A stretch of DNA of 5,123 nucleotides from an uncultured delta proteobacterium (lineage in GTDB: Bacteria; Myxococcota_A; Bradymonadia; REDH01): the NCBI GenBank assembly GCA_903912275.1, contig CAIWGR010000114.1:1-5123 (forward strand). The letters are read 5' to 3'. This document shows, piece after piece, positions 1-5,123 of the stretch. The translations under genes were made by a program, and so were the position numbers. Numbering within the stretch: the stretch's first letter is position 1; each line of letters opens with the position of its first letter. The notes under the pieces are model-generated. The model saw nothing but the letters and a program-made list of their open reading frames with translations, did not search any database and had not been told where the DNA came from.

Positions 1-201
1 AAGCTCCCCTTCGTGGTGCAGTACAACAAGCGGGACTTGCCGAACATCAACTCGGTCGAGGAGCTTCGTGCGGAGTTCAATCCGGGGGGCGCGCCTGACT
101 TCGAAGCGGCAGCCGGTCATCCTGAGGGGCCTGGCGTCTTCGACACACTCAAGAGCGTTGTGAAGATGATCCTGCAGGACCTCAAGAACCCTCAGTCCTG
201 A
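1..201 (+). CDS. mglA: MglA-like small Ras-superfamily GTPase, C-terminal part (5' end outside window)
   Basis: The last 66 residues of a small GTPase are present, in frame from base 1 to the TGA at 199-201; about two thirds of a normal 195-residue MglA lies left of the window. Residues 5-14 (VVQYNKRDLP) contain the G4 guanine-recognition motif NKRD (visible residues 9-12), and PGVFDTLKSVVKMIL (44-58) matches the last helix of M. xanthus MglA, which has GVGVFDTLKAVAKLVL. In the known family, MglA-GTP marks the leading cell pole and drives gliding and type IV pilus motility, with MglB as its activating protein. The stretch AAAGHPEGPG just before VFDTL appears slightly longer than in the M. xanthus protein. 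The P-loop and switch regions cannot be seen, so activity cannot be judged. MglA paralogues in non-motile lineages are the main alternative. The family call is strong; a role in motility is inference. Confidence 0.9.
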   Translation, partial: KLPFVVQYNKRDLPNINSVEELRAEFNPGGAPDFEAAAGHPEGPGVFDTLKSVVKMILQDLKNPQS

Positions 202-262
202 CCTAGGGCCAAGATGACGAGATGCGTGAAGAAAGGTCCCTCGCTGGAGCGCCTGATACTAG

Positions 263-306
263 CGCGTACACCGTATCAACGGCCTGGGGGGTTGTACGTG
301 GGCCGT
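263..306 (+). repeat. Overlapping inverted repeats, possible RNA stem-loops
   Basis: CGCGTACA at 263-270 can pair with TGTACGTG at 293-300, giving eight pairs with one G-U. Within the loop, CCGT (271-274) can pair with ACGG (279-282) around ATCA. A competing pairing uses ACGGCC (279-284) with GGCCGT (301-306) and excludes the inner hairpin. No T-run follows, so it does not look like an intrinsic terminator. It could be a leader RNA structure, an operator or a chance product of GC-rich sequence. I do not recognise a named RNA family. Confidence 0.3.
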
Positions 307-473
307 CCAGCGAGGAACGGGGCAACCGATAGTGCGCCACCGTGTCAAAATCAAGGCAGAGGTGGGCAAAATTGGGTAGGGGTGACGGTTGCCGGATGGC
401 GACGCCGAACCCCTGACCGCCTGCGTCATCGCTCCGAGAGCCGGTTGACCGGAGACGGCAGTCCGCTGACGAT

Positions 474-478
474 GGGAG
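474..478 (+). promoter_or_regulatory. Ribosome binding site deciding the lipid kinase start
   Basis: GGGAG lies seven bases before the GTG at 486-488, which is good Shine-Dalgarno spacing. The TTG one codon earlier (483-485) would leave only four bases. This favours GTG at 486 as the start. Confidence 0.6.
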
Positions 479-485
479 AAAATTG

Positions 486-1427
486 GTGAGCAAACAGGTC
501 GCCGTCTTTTCGAACCGCCGTTCGCGACAGAATCGGCTGCGCCCCGACCTCCTCGCGGGGCTGAAGACGGCCTACGGCGAGCAGGCTGACTTCTTCGAAC
601 CGGAGGACATGTTGGCGCTCCGTCGGGATGCCTGCACGGTGTTTGAGCGCGGCTACCGTTACCTGGCAATCAACGGTGGCGATGGGACCAACCATCAGGT
701 GCTGACGGCCTTTGGCGAGGTGAGCAGCGGGCGGGCTCTGCCGCGCGTCTCGCTGCTTCGCGGTGGAACGATGAACAATGTGACGGACAGCCTGGGGATC
801 CGCGGAACACCGATGAGCATCCTGGGGCAATTGTGTGCATCGGTGGCGTCGGGGTCTGAGCCGAAGCTGACGCGTCGTTCGCTGCTGCGGGTGGAGGATG
901 GTGAGGAGGAGCGGCTCGGTTTCATCTTCGGGACGGGTCTGATGGCGAACTTTCTGAAGACCTACTACGCCGAGGGCCAGACCTCTCCGTTGACGGCGGC
1001 GTGGATGGCGGCGAAACTCTGCGCGTCGGTGGCGGTGCAGGGTCCGCTGTTTGAGAAACTTTCCGACAAAGAACACCATACCCTTCAAGCGGATGGTGAA
1101 CTTTGGCTAGACAAAGACTTGTTCTGTCTCATGTGTGCAACCACCGAGCAGATAGGTCTCGGCCTCTCGCCGTTCACCAGCGCGGGGCGCCACCCGGACC
1201 GCTTCTGCGCGCTCGCCATCGAGGGGCCGATGCTCTCCATCGTGACCGCCCTGCCCGCCATCTGGCGTGCCGCCCCCATGACCATGCGCGGCTTTGAAGA
1301 GCGACTGGCGCAGCGGCTCGATGTGCAACTGCCCAGAAAGTTTGACTACTCGATCGATGGCGACCTTTATGTCGCCGAACGGATCTGTCTGTCGATGGGG
1401 CCGGTTCTTGAGCTGTATATTCCGTAG
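486..1427 (+). CDS. Diacylglycerol kinase / lipid kinase family protein (DAGK catalytic domain)
   Basis: This 313-residue protein starts at GTG 486; a TTG at 483 would add one residue. The N-terminal beta strand QVAVFSNRRSRQNR (4-17) is followed by the nucleotide-binding signature NGGDGTNHQVL (63-73), the GGDGT motif of diacylglycerol kinases, sphingosine kinases, YegS and NAD kinases. The second motif, usually GT.ND..R.LG, appears as GGTMNNVTDSLGI (93-105). The C-terminal part has FGTGL (148-152) and SIDGD (289-293), matching the beta-sandwich lobe where family members usually have a DGE-like motif. The length is typical of bacterial members. Known relatives phosphorylate diacylglycerol or related lipids at the membrane face with ATP; the lipid used here cannot be told. 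The second motif has N where many relatives have D, so substrate or activity may differ. It lies 12 bases before the PP2C gene and is probably cotranscribed with it. Confidence 0.85.
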   Translation: MSKQVAVFSNRRSRQNRLRPDLLAGLKTAYGEQADFFEPEDMLALRRDACTVFERGYRYLAINGGDGTNHQVLTAFGEVSSGRALPRVSLLRGGTMNNVTDSLGIRGTPMSILGQLCASVASGSEPKLTRRSLLRVEDGEEERLGFIFGTGLMANFLKTYYAEGQTSPLTAAWMAAKLCASVAVQGPLFEKLSDKEHHTLQADGELWLDKDLFCLMCATTEQIGLGLSPFTSAGRHPDRFCALAIEGPMLSIVTALPAIWRAAPMTMRGFEERLAQRLDVQLPRKFDYSIDGDLYVAERICLSMGPVLELYIP

Positions 1428-1430
1428 GAG
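1426..1430 (+). promoter_or_regulatory. Ribosome binding site of the PP2C gene overlapping the upstream stop
   Basis: AGGAG at 1426-1430 shares its first two bases with the TAG stop of the lipid kinase (1425-1427) and lies nine bases before the ATG at 1440. Terminating ribosomes would arrive directly at this site, so the two genes may be translationally coupled. Confidence 0.7.
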
Positions 1431-1439
1431 CAGTAGGCC

Positions 1440-2204
1440 ATGAAGGTTCAATTTGCCGGTGCGACCGACGTCGGTCTCAAGCGTGACCACAACGAAGACA
1501 GCTTCTTGCTGATGGCCGAGCAGAACCTCTACATGGTGGCCGACGGCATGGGCGGCCACAGCTCGGGCGAGGTGGCGTCGCGTCTGGCGGTCGAGACCGT
1601 GGCGAAGTTCTTCGCAGACTCGGATGCCGACGAAGACCTCACCTGGCCCTATCGGATGGACAAGGGCATCTCCTACGAGGAGAACCGGCTCGCATCGGGC
1701 ATCATGCTGGCGAACCGTCGCATCCATGAGGCGGCCACCGAGGGCAAGAAGGGGATGGGCACCACGCTGGTGGCCTGTGTCCTCGTCGACGGCGGCGTTG
1801 TGATCGGCCATGTGGGCGACTCGCGCGTCTATCGGTGGCGGCGTGGACAGCTCACGCAGGTGACCGAGGACCACTCGCTCCTGAACGACTTCATGAAGGT
1901 GAAGAAGCTCTCCGACGAGGAGATTGCCAACTTCCCGCACAAGAATGTCATCGTCCGCGCGCTGGGCATGAAGGAGAATGTGCAGGTTGATGTGCGGACC
2001 GATGTCCCCGAGGAGGGCGACCTCTATCTGCTCTGCTCGGACGGCCTGTCGGGAATGGTGACCGATCCGGAAATCGCGGCCATCCTCTCGACCGACCAGG
2101 ACGATGTGGAGGGGATGTGCAGCCGGCTCATCGCCGCGGCAAACCGCGGCGGCGGCGTGGACAACGTTACCGCTGTCATCATCCGGCTTATCCCCGGGGC
2201 GTGA
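1440..2204 (+). CDS. PP2C-family (Stp1/PstP-type) Ser/Thr protein phosphatase
   Basis: This complete 254-residue protein is essentially one bacterial PP2C catalytic domain. All core motifs are intact: TDVGLKRDHNED (9-20), VADGMGGH (33-40), GMGTTL (105-110), GHVGDSRVYRW (123-133), TEDHS (142-146), NVIVRALG (169-176), LLCSDGLSGMV (197-207) and VDNVTAVII (240-248). The expected metal-binding aspartates are D20, D35, D201 and D241, with D127 of GDSR in the position linked to the third metal. Such Mn/Mg-dependent enzymes remove phosphate from Ser and Thr and usually oppose Hanks-type kinases in the cytoplasm. It has no membrane segment or sensor domain, unlike PstP. A segment of about 25 residues (61-85) rich in acidic residues, between the DGMGG and GTT motifs, may be a surface loop. 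No kinase gene is in the window, so the substrate is unknown. It is close behind the lipid kinase gene and is probably regulated with it. Confidence 0.95.
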   Translation: MKVQFAGATDVGLKRDHNEDSFLLMAEQNLYMVADGMGGHSSGEVASRLAVETVAKFFADSDADEDLTWPYRMDKGISYEENRLASGIMLANRRIHEAATEGKKGMGTTLVACVLVDGGVVIGHVGDSRVYRWRRGQLTQVTEDHSLLNDFMKVKKLSDEEIANFPHKNVIVRALGMKENVQVDVRTDVPEEGDLYLLCSDGLSGMVTDPEIAAILSTDQDDVEGMCSRLIAAANRGGGVDNVTAVIIRLIPGA

Positions 2205-2208
2205 CCTC

Positions 2209-2227
2209 GGGCGGCCGCTGGCTGCCC
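2209..2227 (+). terminator. GC-rich hairpin between convergent genes, possible terminator
   Basis: GGGCGGCC (2209-2216) pairs with GGCTGCCC (2220-2227) around a GCT loop, giving eight pairs with one G-U on the plus strand. It begins five bases after the PP2C stop. It also lies nine bases past the stop of the opposite nucleotidyltransferase gene, where the wobble becomes a C-A mismatch. There is no T-tract, so classical Rho-independent termination is uncertain. It could slow polymerase or protect mRNA 3' ends from both sides. Confidence 0.45.
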
Positions 2228-2236
2228 CGTTCGACG

Positions 2237-3262
2237 CTAGCCCGTGCGAACGAGCGTGGAGCCGATGAGGATGCGTCGTGTTTGCTCCTGCTCGGCAACG
2301 GCACCGTAGGCGAGGACGCTCTCTGCGACATGGGAGCCCGCAGGCACCGTGCAGCCCGCGCCGACGACGGCGTAGGGACCCACCGAAGCGGTGGCATCGA
2401 GGGTGGCTGCGGCAGAGACAAAGGCAGGCCCGGCGACCGCGACGCCCTGGCAGAGGAGCGTGCTATCTGCGGCGACAAAGTCTCCTTCAGGCGCCTTCGC
2501 AGGGAGGGGCCAGTTGTCGCGCCCGAGCTTGAGAAGCTGCCAGGTAGCCTGGAGAAAGCGGAGCGGGGTTCCGACATCGGCCCAGAAGCCGTCGTGGTGG
2601 AGTGCGGCGATGGTTGCGCCCCGCTCAAGTGCGATGGCGATGCCTTCGCGGATGAGGCAGGAGGGCTCGTCGGGGAGGAGGTCGATGACCCACGGCTCCA
2701 GCAGGCAGACGCCCGCATAGGAGACGCGCCGGTCGGGCAGGGTCTCGGGCCCAACGATGGTTCCGCTCCGGCCCGGCAGCGTGGTGATGCGACCGCCCTC
2801 CGCGTCGACCCAGACTTCACCCTCCCCCGGGATTGCGGGCACGGTGAGAAGGGTGGCTGCTGCGCCAGAGGCACGATGATGGCGCAGGAGCTCGGAGACG
2901 GGGGCGCTGAGGACTACGTCGCCGTTGTGGAGCAGGATGGGGTGGTCGGGGCGGCCCAGTGCCTCGTAGAGTCGTTTGGCGCCGGCGCCTGTGCCGAGCA
3001 GCTGCGTCTCATGCGAGAGGGTCAGCGGGATGTTCCCGTAGCGTGCTGCCCAGGTTCGGGCGGCCTCGGCCATCTGCTCCGGGAGGTGGTGTGTGTTGAC
3101 GGCAATGGCGCTGACGCCGGCGGCGCGAAGCGCGGCAAAGGCCTGCTCTGCGAGCGGAATGTCGAGGAGCGGGATGAGAGGCTTGGGGATTGCGTCGGTG
3201 AGGGGGCGCAGCCGGTTTCCGAGGCCGGCGCAGAGGACCATGCCGGAGAAGGGTGCGCTCAT
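2237..3262 (-). CDS. MurU-like sugar-1-phosphate nucleotidyltransferase with C-terminal beta-helix-like extension
   Basis: The 341-residue product begins at the ATG 3262-3260, whose ATGA overlaps the stop of the upstream kinase. The nucleotide-binding signature is LCAGLGNRLRPLT (10-22), followed by PKPLIPL (26-32). NGD (113-115) supplies the metal-binding aspartate and FWADVGTP (226-233) is the conserved W.D.GTP motif of this Rossmann-like family. LLGTGAGAKRL (88-98) resembles the L.TGGG loop of MurU. The family joins a sugar 1-phosphate to an NTP, giving NDP-sugar and pyrophosphate. Pseudomonas MurU, its functional relative, is about 223 residues; here residues from about 260 add repeats such as TASVGPYAVVGAGCTVPAGS (291-310), resembling a short left-handed beta helix. 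Mannose-1-phosphate guanylyltransferase or glucose-1-phosphate thymidylyltransferase are alternatives. No good Shine-Dalgarno precedes the start, in keeping with translational coupling. The family is certain; the sugar is not. Confidence 0.85.
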   Translation of the reverse strand: MSAPFSGMVLCAGLGNRLRPLTDAIPKPLIPLLDIPLAEQAFAALRAAGVSAIAVNTHHLPEQMAEAARTWAARYGNIPLTLSHETQLLGTGAGAKRLYEALGRPDHPILLHNGDVVLSAPVSELLRHHRASGAAATLLTVPAIPGEGEVWVDAEGGRITTLPGRSGTIVGPETLPDRRVSYAGVCLLEPWVIDLLPDEPSCLIREGIAIALERGATIAALHHDGFWADVGTPLRFLQATWQLLKLGRDNWPLPAKAPEGDFVAADSTLLCQGVAVAGPAFVSAAATLDATASVGPYAVVGAGCTVPAGSHVAESVLAYGAVAEQEQTRRILIGSTLVRTG

Positions 3263-4329
3263 GGCCCCGTCCGAAGAGCGGGGTCGACCTGTGCGAGGAT
3301 TGCTGCAAGCTCGGCGAGCTCGGGGAGTCGGCCGAGGGCGTCCTTCACGTAGCGGAGGCTGGAGGGGATGAAGGGGAGGAAGTTGGGATTCTTCTTTACG
3401 CGGTCGATGAAGACAAACCTTCCTGAATCCTTGAGCTTGCGCTGTACTGTTTGAAGAAAAAACCAGCGTTCGATGGTTGCTGCATTGTGGCCTGCGAGGG
3501 CGGGCAGGCCGCCTGCCTGGCCGGCATAGTGGCGGACGAGTTCGGTGAGGAGGTCTGCCGGAATCTCGACATAGCTGTCGCGGAGCAGCGCCACTGCATC
3601 GTAGACGACGGGGCCGGTCATGGCGTCCTGGAAGTCGAGAACGACGAGTTCGTCGCCGAGCGCCATGAGGTTGTGGCTCTGGAAGTCGCGGTGCATGACG
3701 GCGCTGGGGATGGCTGCGACCTTGGCGACGAGATCGTCGAAGGCGGCATCGAGCCGCATGCGGAGTTCGGGTTCGAGGGTGAGGCCGAGCTCCTGCTCGA
3801 GCCGCCACTCGCGGTAGTGGTCGAGCTCCCATCGGAGGAGAGCTGCGTCGAAGGAGCGGCTGCTGACGAGTTCTGGGAGCGAGGTGGCCGCAGCGGTGGC
3901 CCGTTGCAGCTGCGCGAGGGTGTCGAGTGCCGCGAGATAACCGGTGCGGAGGTCTCCCGTGGCGCGGAGGTGGGCATCGAAGTCGGTGTGGCCGACATCT
4001 TCGAGCCAGATGGTCCCCTCCTCGTCGTCTATGTCGTAGAGTGCGGGGACCCGGACGCCCAGGTCGAGAAACCAGCGCTGGAGTTCGAGGAAGGGTTCAT
4101 CGGAGGCGCGTGAGACGGCGGTGGAGCCGGCCTCTTCTGGCGCTGCGCCGGGGGGCGGCAGGAGCATGACGACCTCTGTGAGGCCGTCGAAGGAGGCCCG
4201 TGCATAGCGCCGCAGTGAGGCGTGGGGCGGGAGCATCGCGAGGTCGCGGAGTGGCCCGCGGTCGGGGGCGCGGCGGAGTGCGCTACGTCGCGCGCGTGCG
4301 AGCCAGGATTCGTCGGAGGCGAGGGTCAT
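3259..4329 (-). CDS. AmgK-like (COG3178) phosphotransferase, probable anomeric sugar kinase
   Basis: This complete 356-residue protein belongs to the aminoglycoside-phosphotransferase (APH) fold. An N-lobe segment ASLRRYARASF (37-47) matches the ASxRRY signature of AmgK-type kinases, and WLEDVG (108-113) is the hinge. The catalytic loop is VMHRDFQSHNLM (211-222), with D215 as the expected base and N220 binding metal. LDFQDAMTGPVVYD (231-244) is the metal-binding motif with D232. QRKLKDSGRFVFIDR (296-310) is also typical of the subfamily. AmgK in Pseudomonas phosphorylates the anomeric hydroxyl of MurNAc and GlcNAc, feeding MurU in peptidoglycan recycling. Here the stop overlaps the start of a MurU-like gene by four bases, so the two products probably act in sequence. 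Antibiotic resistance is unlikely, because the QSHN and FQDA motifs are those of the COG3178 group. The substrate is inferred, not shown. The start has AGGG eight bases upstream. Confidence 0.88.
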   Translation of the reverse strand: MTLASDESWLARARRSALRRAPDRGPLRDLAMLPPHASLRRYARASFDGLTEVVMLLPPPGAAPEEAGSTAVSRASDEPFLELQRWFLDLGVRVPALYDIDDEEGTIWLEDVGHTDFDAHLRATGDLRTGYLAALDTLAQLQRATAAATSLPELVSSRSFDAALLRWELDHYREWRLEQELGLTLEPELRMRLDAAFDDLVAKVAAIPSAVMHRDFQSHNLMALGDELVVLDFQDAMTGPVVYDAVALLRDSYVEIPADLLTELVRHYAGQAGGLPALAGHNAATIERWFFLQTVQRKLKDSGRFVFIDRVKKNPNFLPFIPSSLRYVKDALGRLPELAELAAILAQVDPALRTGP

Positions 4330-4337
4330 GCTGAAAG

Positions 4338-4341
4338 CCCT
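4338..4341 (-). promoter_or_regulatory. Ribosome binding site of the AmgK-like gene
   Basis: On the minus strand AGGG lies eight bases before the ATG at 4329-4327, which supports this start. It is immediately next to the hairpin at 4342-4360. Confidence 0.5.
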
Positions 4342-4360
4342 GTCGGAGAGGAGTTCCGAC
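4342..4360 (-). repeat. Inverted repeat in the leader of the AmgK-like gene
   Basis: GTCGGA and TCCGAC (plus-strand arms 4342-4347 and 4355-4360) form a perfect six-pair stem with a seven-base loop. It lies in the 75-base gap between the UbiA-type gene and the AmgK-like gene and directly abuts the AGGG ribosome binding site. No T-run follows in the minus direction. It could affect translation or message stability between the two genes, or could be chance. Confidence 0.35.
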
Positions 4361-4404
4361 TGCTTACGCCAACCGATCGCGGAGGCAAAAAACGGGCAGC
4401 GTGC

Positions 4405-5123
4405 TCAGCGGTAGATCATCCAGAGGAAGAGACCGCTCCAGAGGGCAAAGTTGGCCAAGAAGAGGAGGTCACGCACGATCTGCTCGGTGGGGCTGGCGAG
4501 ACGGTCTTCGCGGGTGGCGAGTTCATAGAAGCGGGCAACACCGATGATGCAGCTCGGGATGGTCCAGGGGAGGAGCTCGGTGCGAAACATGGCTGCGGTG
4601 GCAGGAGAGAAGCAGTAGCCGGCGTAGGCGGCCACGGTGCAGAGGGCGACGACGGCCATGACCCTCTTGGTGCCCGCCTCGTTGTAACGCTTGAGGGAGT
4701 CGCGCTGCTTTGCGCCCTCTCCGCCGGCGGTGATCAGTTCGTGGAGGCGCTTTCCGAGGCCGAGGTAGAGGGCAAGGAGGAAGGTGCAGCCGGCGAGCCA
4801 GATGGAGACGGGGACGTTGATGGCGTAGCCGCCCGCGAGGATGCGGAAGAGGAAGCCGAGCGCGATGATGCCGACGTCGACGAAGGCGGTGTGTTTGAGA
4901 CCGCGGGAGTAGGCGACGTTGAGCAGCCAGTAGAGGCCGGCGACGAGGCCGAAGCGGAGGTCGAGCGAGGCTGCGCCCGTGAGCGCCGCGAAGGCGATGA
5001 TGCGGCTGGCCAGGCGGGCTACGGGTTCGGGGAGGGCCCCGGAGGGGATGGGGCGGTGGCGCTTGAGAGGATGCGCCCGGTCTTTGTCGATGTCGGCGAG
5101 GTCGTTGAGGAGGTAGACGGAGC
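4405..5123 (-). CDS. UbiA-family prenyltransferase, probable decaprenyl-phosphate phosphoribosyltransferase (N-terminus outside window)
   Basis: An open frame runs from the right edge (first full codon at 5121) to the TGA at 4407-4405, giving 238 residues. About 60 N-terminal residues of a roughly 300-residue protein should be missing. It opens with SVYLLNDLADIDKDRAHP (visible 1-18), which contains the first Asp-rich UbiA motif NDxxDxxxD, continuing as KRHRPIPSG (20-28). The second conserved region is AFVDVGIIALGFLFRILAGG (79-98), with GLGKRLHEL (121-129) after it. The HPxKRxRPI and GKR.xEL patterns are those of the DPPR synthases (Rv3806c type), which transfer 5-phosphoribose from PRPP to polyprenyl phosphate in the membrane, making the precursor of decaprenyl-phospho-arabinose. 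Several hydrophobic helices are visible (about 40-60, 81-98, 104-122, 155-172, 185-198, 217-236). Other UbiA transferases are possible but fit less well. It lies 75 bases upstream of the AmgK-like gene on the same strand. Confidence 0.85.
   Translation of the reverse strand, partial: SVYLLNDLADIDKDRAHPLKRHRPIPSGALPEPVARLASRIIAFAALTGAASLDLRFGLVAGLYWLLNVAYSRGLKHTAFVDVGIIALGFLFRILAGGYAINVPVSIWLAGCTFLLALYLGLGKRLHELITAGGEGAKQRDSLKRYNEAGTKRVMAVVALCTVAAYAGYCFSPATAAMFRTELLPWTIPSCIIGVARFYELATREDRLASPTEQIVRDLLFLANFALWSGLFLWMIYR

Larger units (their letters stand above)
202..485. other. Intergenic region without a convincing gene
   Basis: These 284 bases separate the mglA-like stop from the lipid kinase start. 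Open frames exist on both strands, for example plus 214-489 and minus 203-493, but their products are Arg/Gly/Pro-rich, show no recognisable motif and run into the neighbouring gene. The region holds overlapping inverted repeats at 263-306, two locally AT-richer patches (about 346-353 and 367-373) in an otherwise GC-rich background, and a short palindrome at 441-452 (CCGGT TG ACCGG). It is long enough to hold the promoter of the downstream two-gene unit, but no good -35/-10 pair is visible. No T-tract terminator follows the mglA-like gene. Confidence 0.6.

Noticed and set aside
342..372. Possible sigma-70 promoter, GTGTCA and CAAAAT
   Set aside because: Each box matches four of six positions, but the 19-base spacer is too long. 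It is not strong enough to list as a promoter.
445..473. Possible promoter with TTGACC at 445-450
   Set aside because: The matching -10 (GACGAT) is poor, and transcription from it would begin after the ribosome binding site at 474-478.
214..489. Possible 91-residue gene in the gap before the lipid kinase
   Set aside because: It has a weak AGGG upstream but an Arg/Gly/Pro-rich product with no motif, and it overlaps the lipid kinase start and its ribosome binding site.
426..1088. Minus-strand open frame of 220 codons antisense to the lipid kinase
   Set aside because: The Arg/His/Gln-rich translation has no domain, and the plus strand carries the GGDGT lipid kinase motifs.
2117..3352. Plus-strand open frame of 411 codons antisense to the nucleotidyltransferase gene
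   Set aside because: The product is Gly/Asp/Arg-rich without motifs, and the opposite strand carries a full set of nucleotidyltransferase motifs. It is a GC-bias shadow.
3263..3832. N-terminal 190-codon upstream extension of the nucleotidyltransferase frame
   Set aside because: It lies wholly inside the AmgK-like gene, is Arg/Pro-rich and low in complexity, and the ATGA start at 3262 immediately precedes the conserved nucleotide-binding motif.
3451..4113. Plus-strand open frame of 220 codons antisense to the AmgK-like gene
   Set aside because: The Glu/Gly/Val-rich product has no family signature, while the minus strand has intact kinase motifs throughout.
3259..4329. Aminoglycoside resistance phosphotransferase
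   Set aside because: The fold is shared, but the HRDFQSHN and DFQDA motifs and the adjacent nucleotidyltransferase point to the COG3178 sugar kinase group.
4387..4407. Rho-independent terminator after the UbiA-type gene (T6 run on the minus strand)
   Set aside because: No stable stem precedes the T-run, so an intrinsic terminator is not supported.

Overview
The window is GC-rich and densely coding. It suggests a Myxococcota or related (former deltaproteobacterial) genome. The main clue is the C-terminal end of a small Ras-like GTPase at the left edge, which resembles the gliding and polarity switch MglA of Myxococcus xanthus very closely. The other genes are a soluble lipid-kinase-like protein, a bacterial PP2C phosphatase, a COG3178/AmgK-type sugar kinase with its nucleotidyltransferase, and a UbiA-family phosphoribosyltransferase. 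They fit that assignment but do not prove it, and no ribosomal RNA marker is present.

Layout. Three genes read rightwards: the MglA-like tail (1-201), a diacylglycerol/lipid kinase family protein (486-1427) and a PP2C-type protein phosphatase (1440-2204). Three genes read leftwards from the right edge: a UbiA-type polyprenyl-phosphate phosphoribosyltransferase missing its N-terminus (5123-4405), a phosphotransferase related to AmgK (4329-3259) and a nucleotidyltransferase related to MurU with an added C-terminal beta-helix-like domain (3262-2237). The two sets converge at 2205-2236, where a strong GC hairpin sits. The only sizeable gap, 202-485, contains overlapping inverted repeats at 263-306 and no convincing gene.

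How the genes may work together. The lipid kinase and PP2C genes are 12 bases apart, and the phosphatase ribosome binding site overlaps the kinase stop codon, so they are very probably cotranscribed. The AmgK-like and MurU-like genes overlap by ATGA and form the two-step module that phosphorylates the anomeric carbon of a sugar and then activates it as an NDP-sugar. In Pseudomonas the equivalent pair recycles MurNAc to UDP-MurNAc. Here the sugar is not established. The UbiA-type gene upstream on the same strand suggests a wider cell-envelope glycan cluster continuing beyond the right edge. The window looks like ordinary core-type chromosome: I saw no mobile element, CRISPR array, RNA gene or clear defence system.
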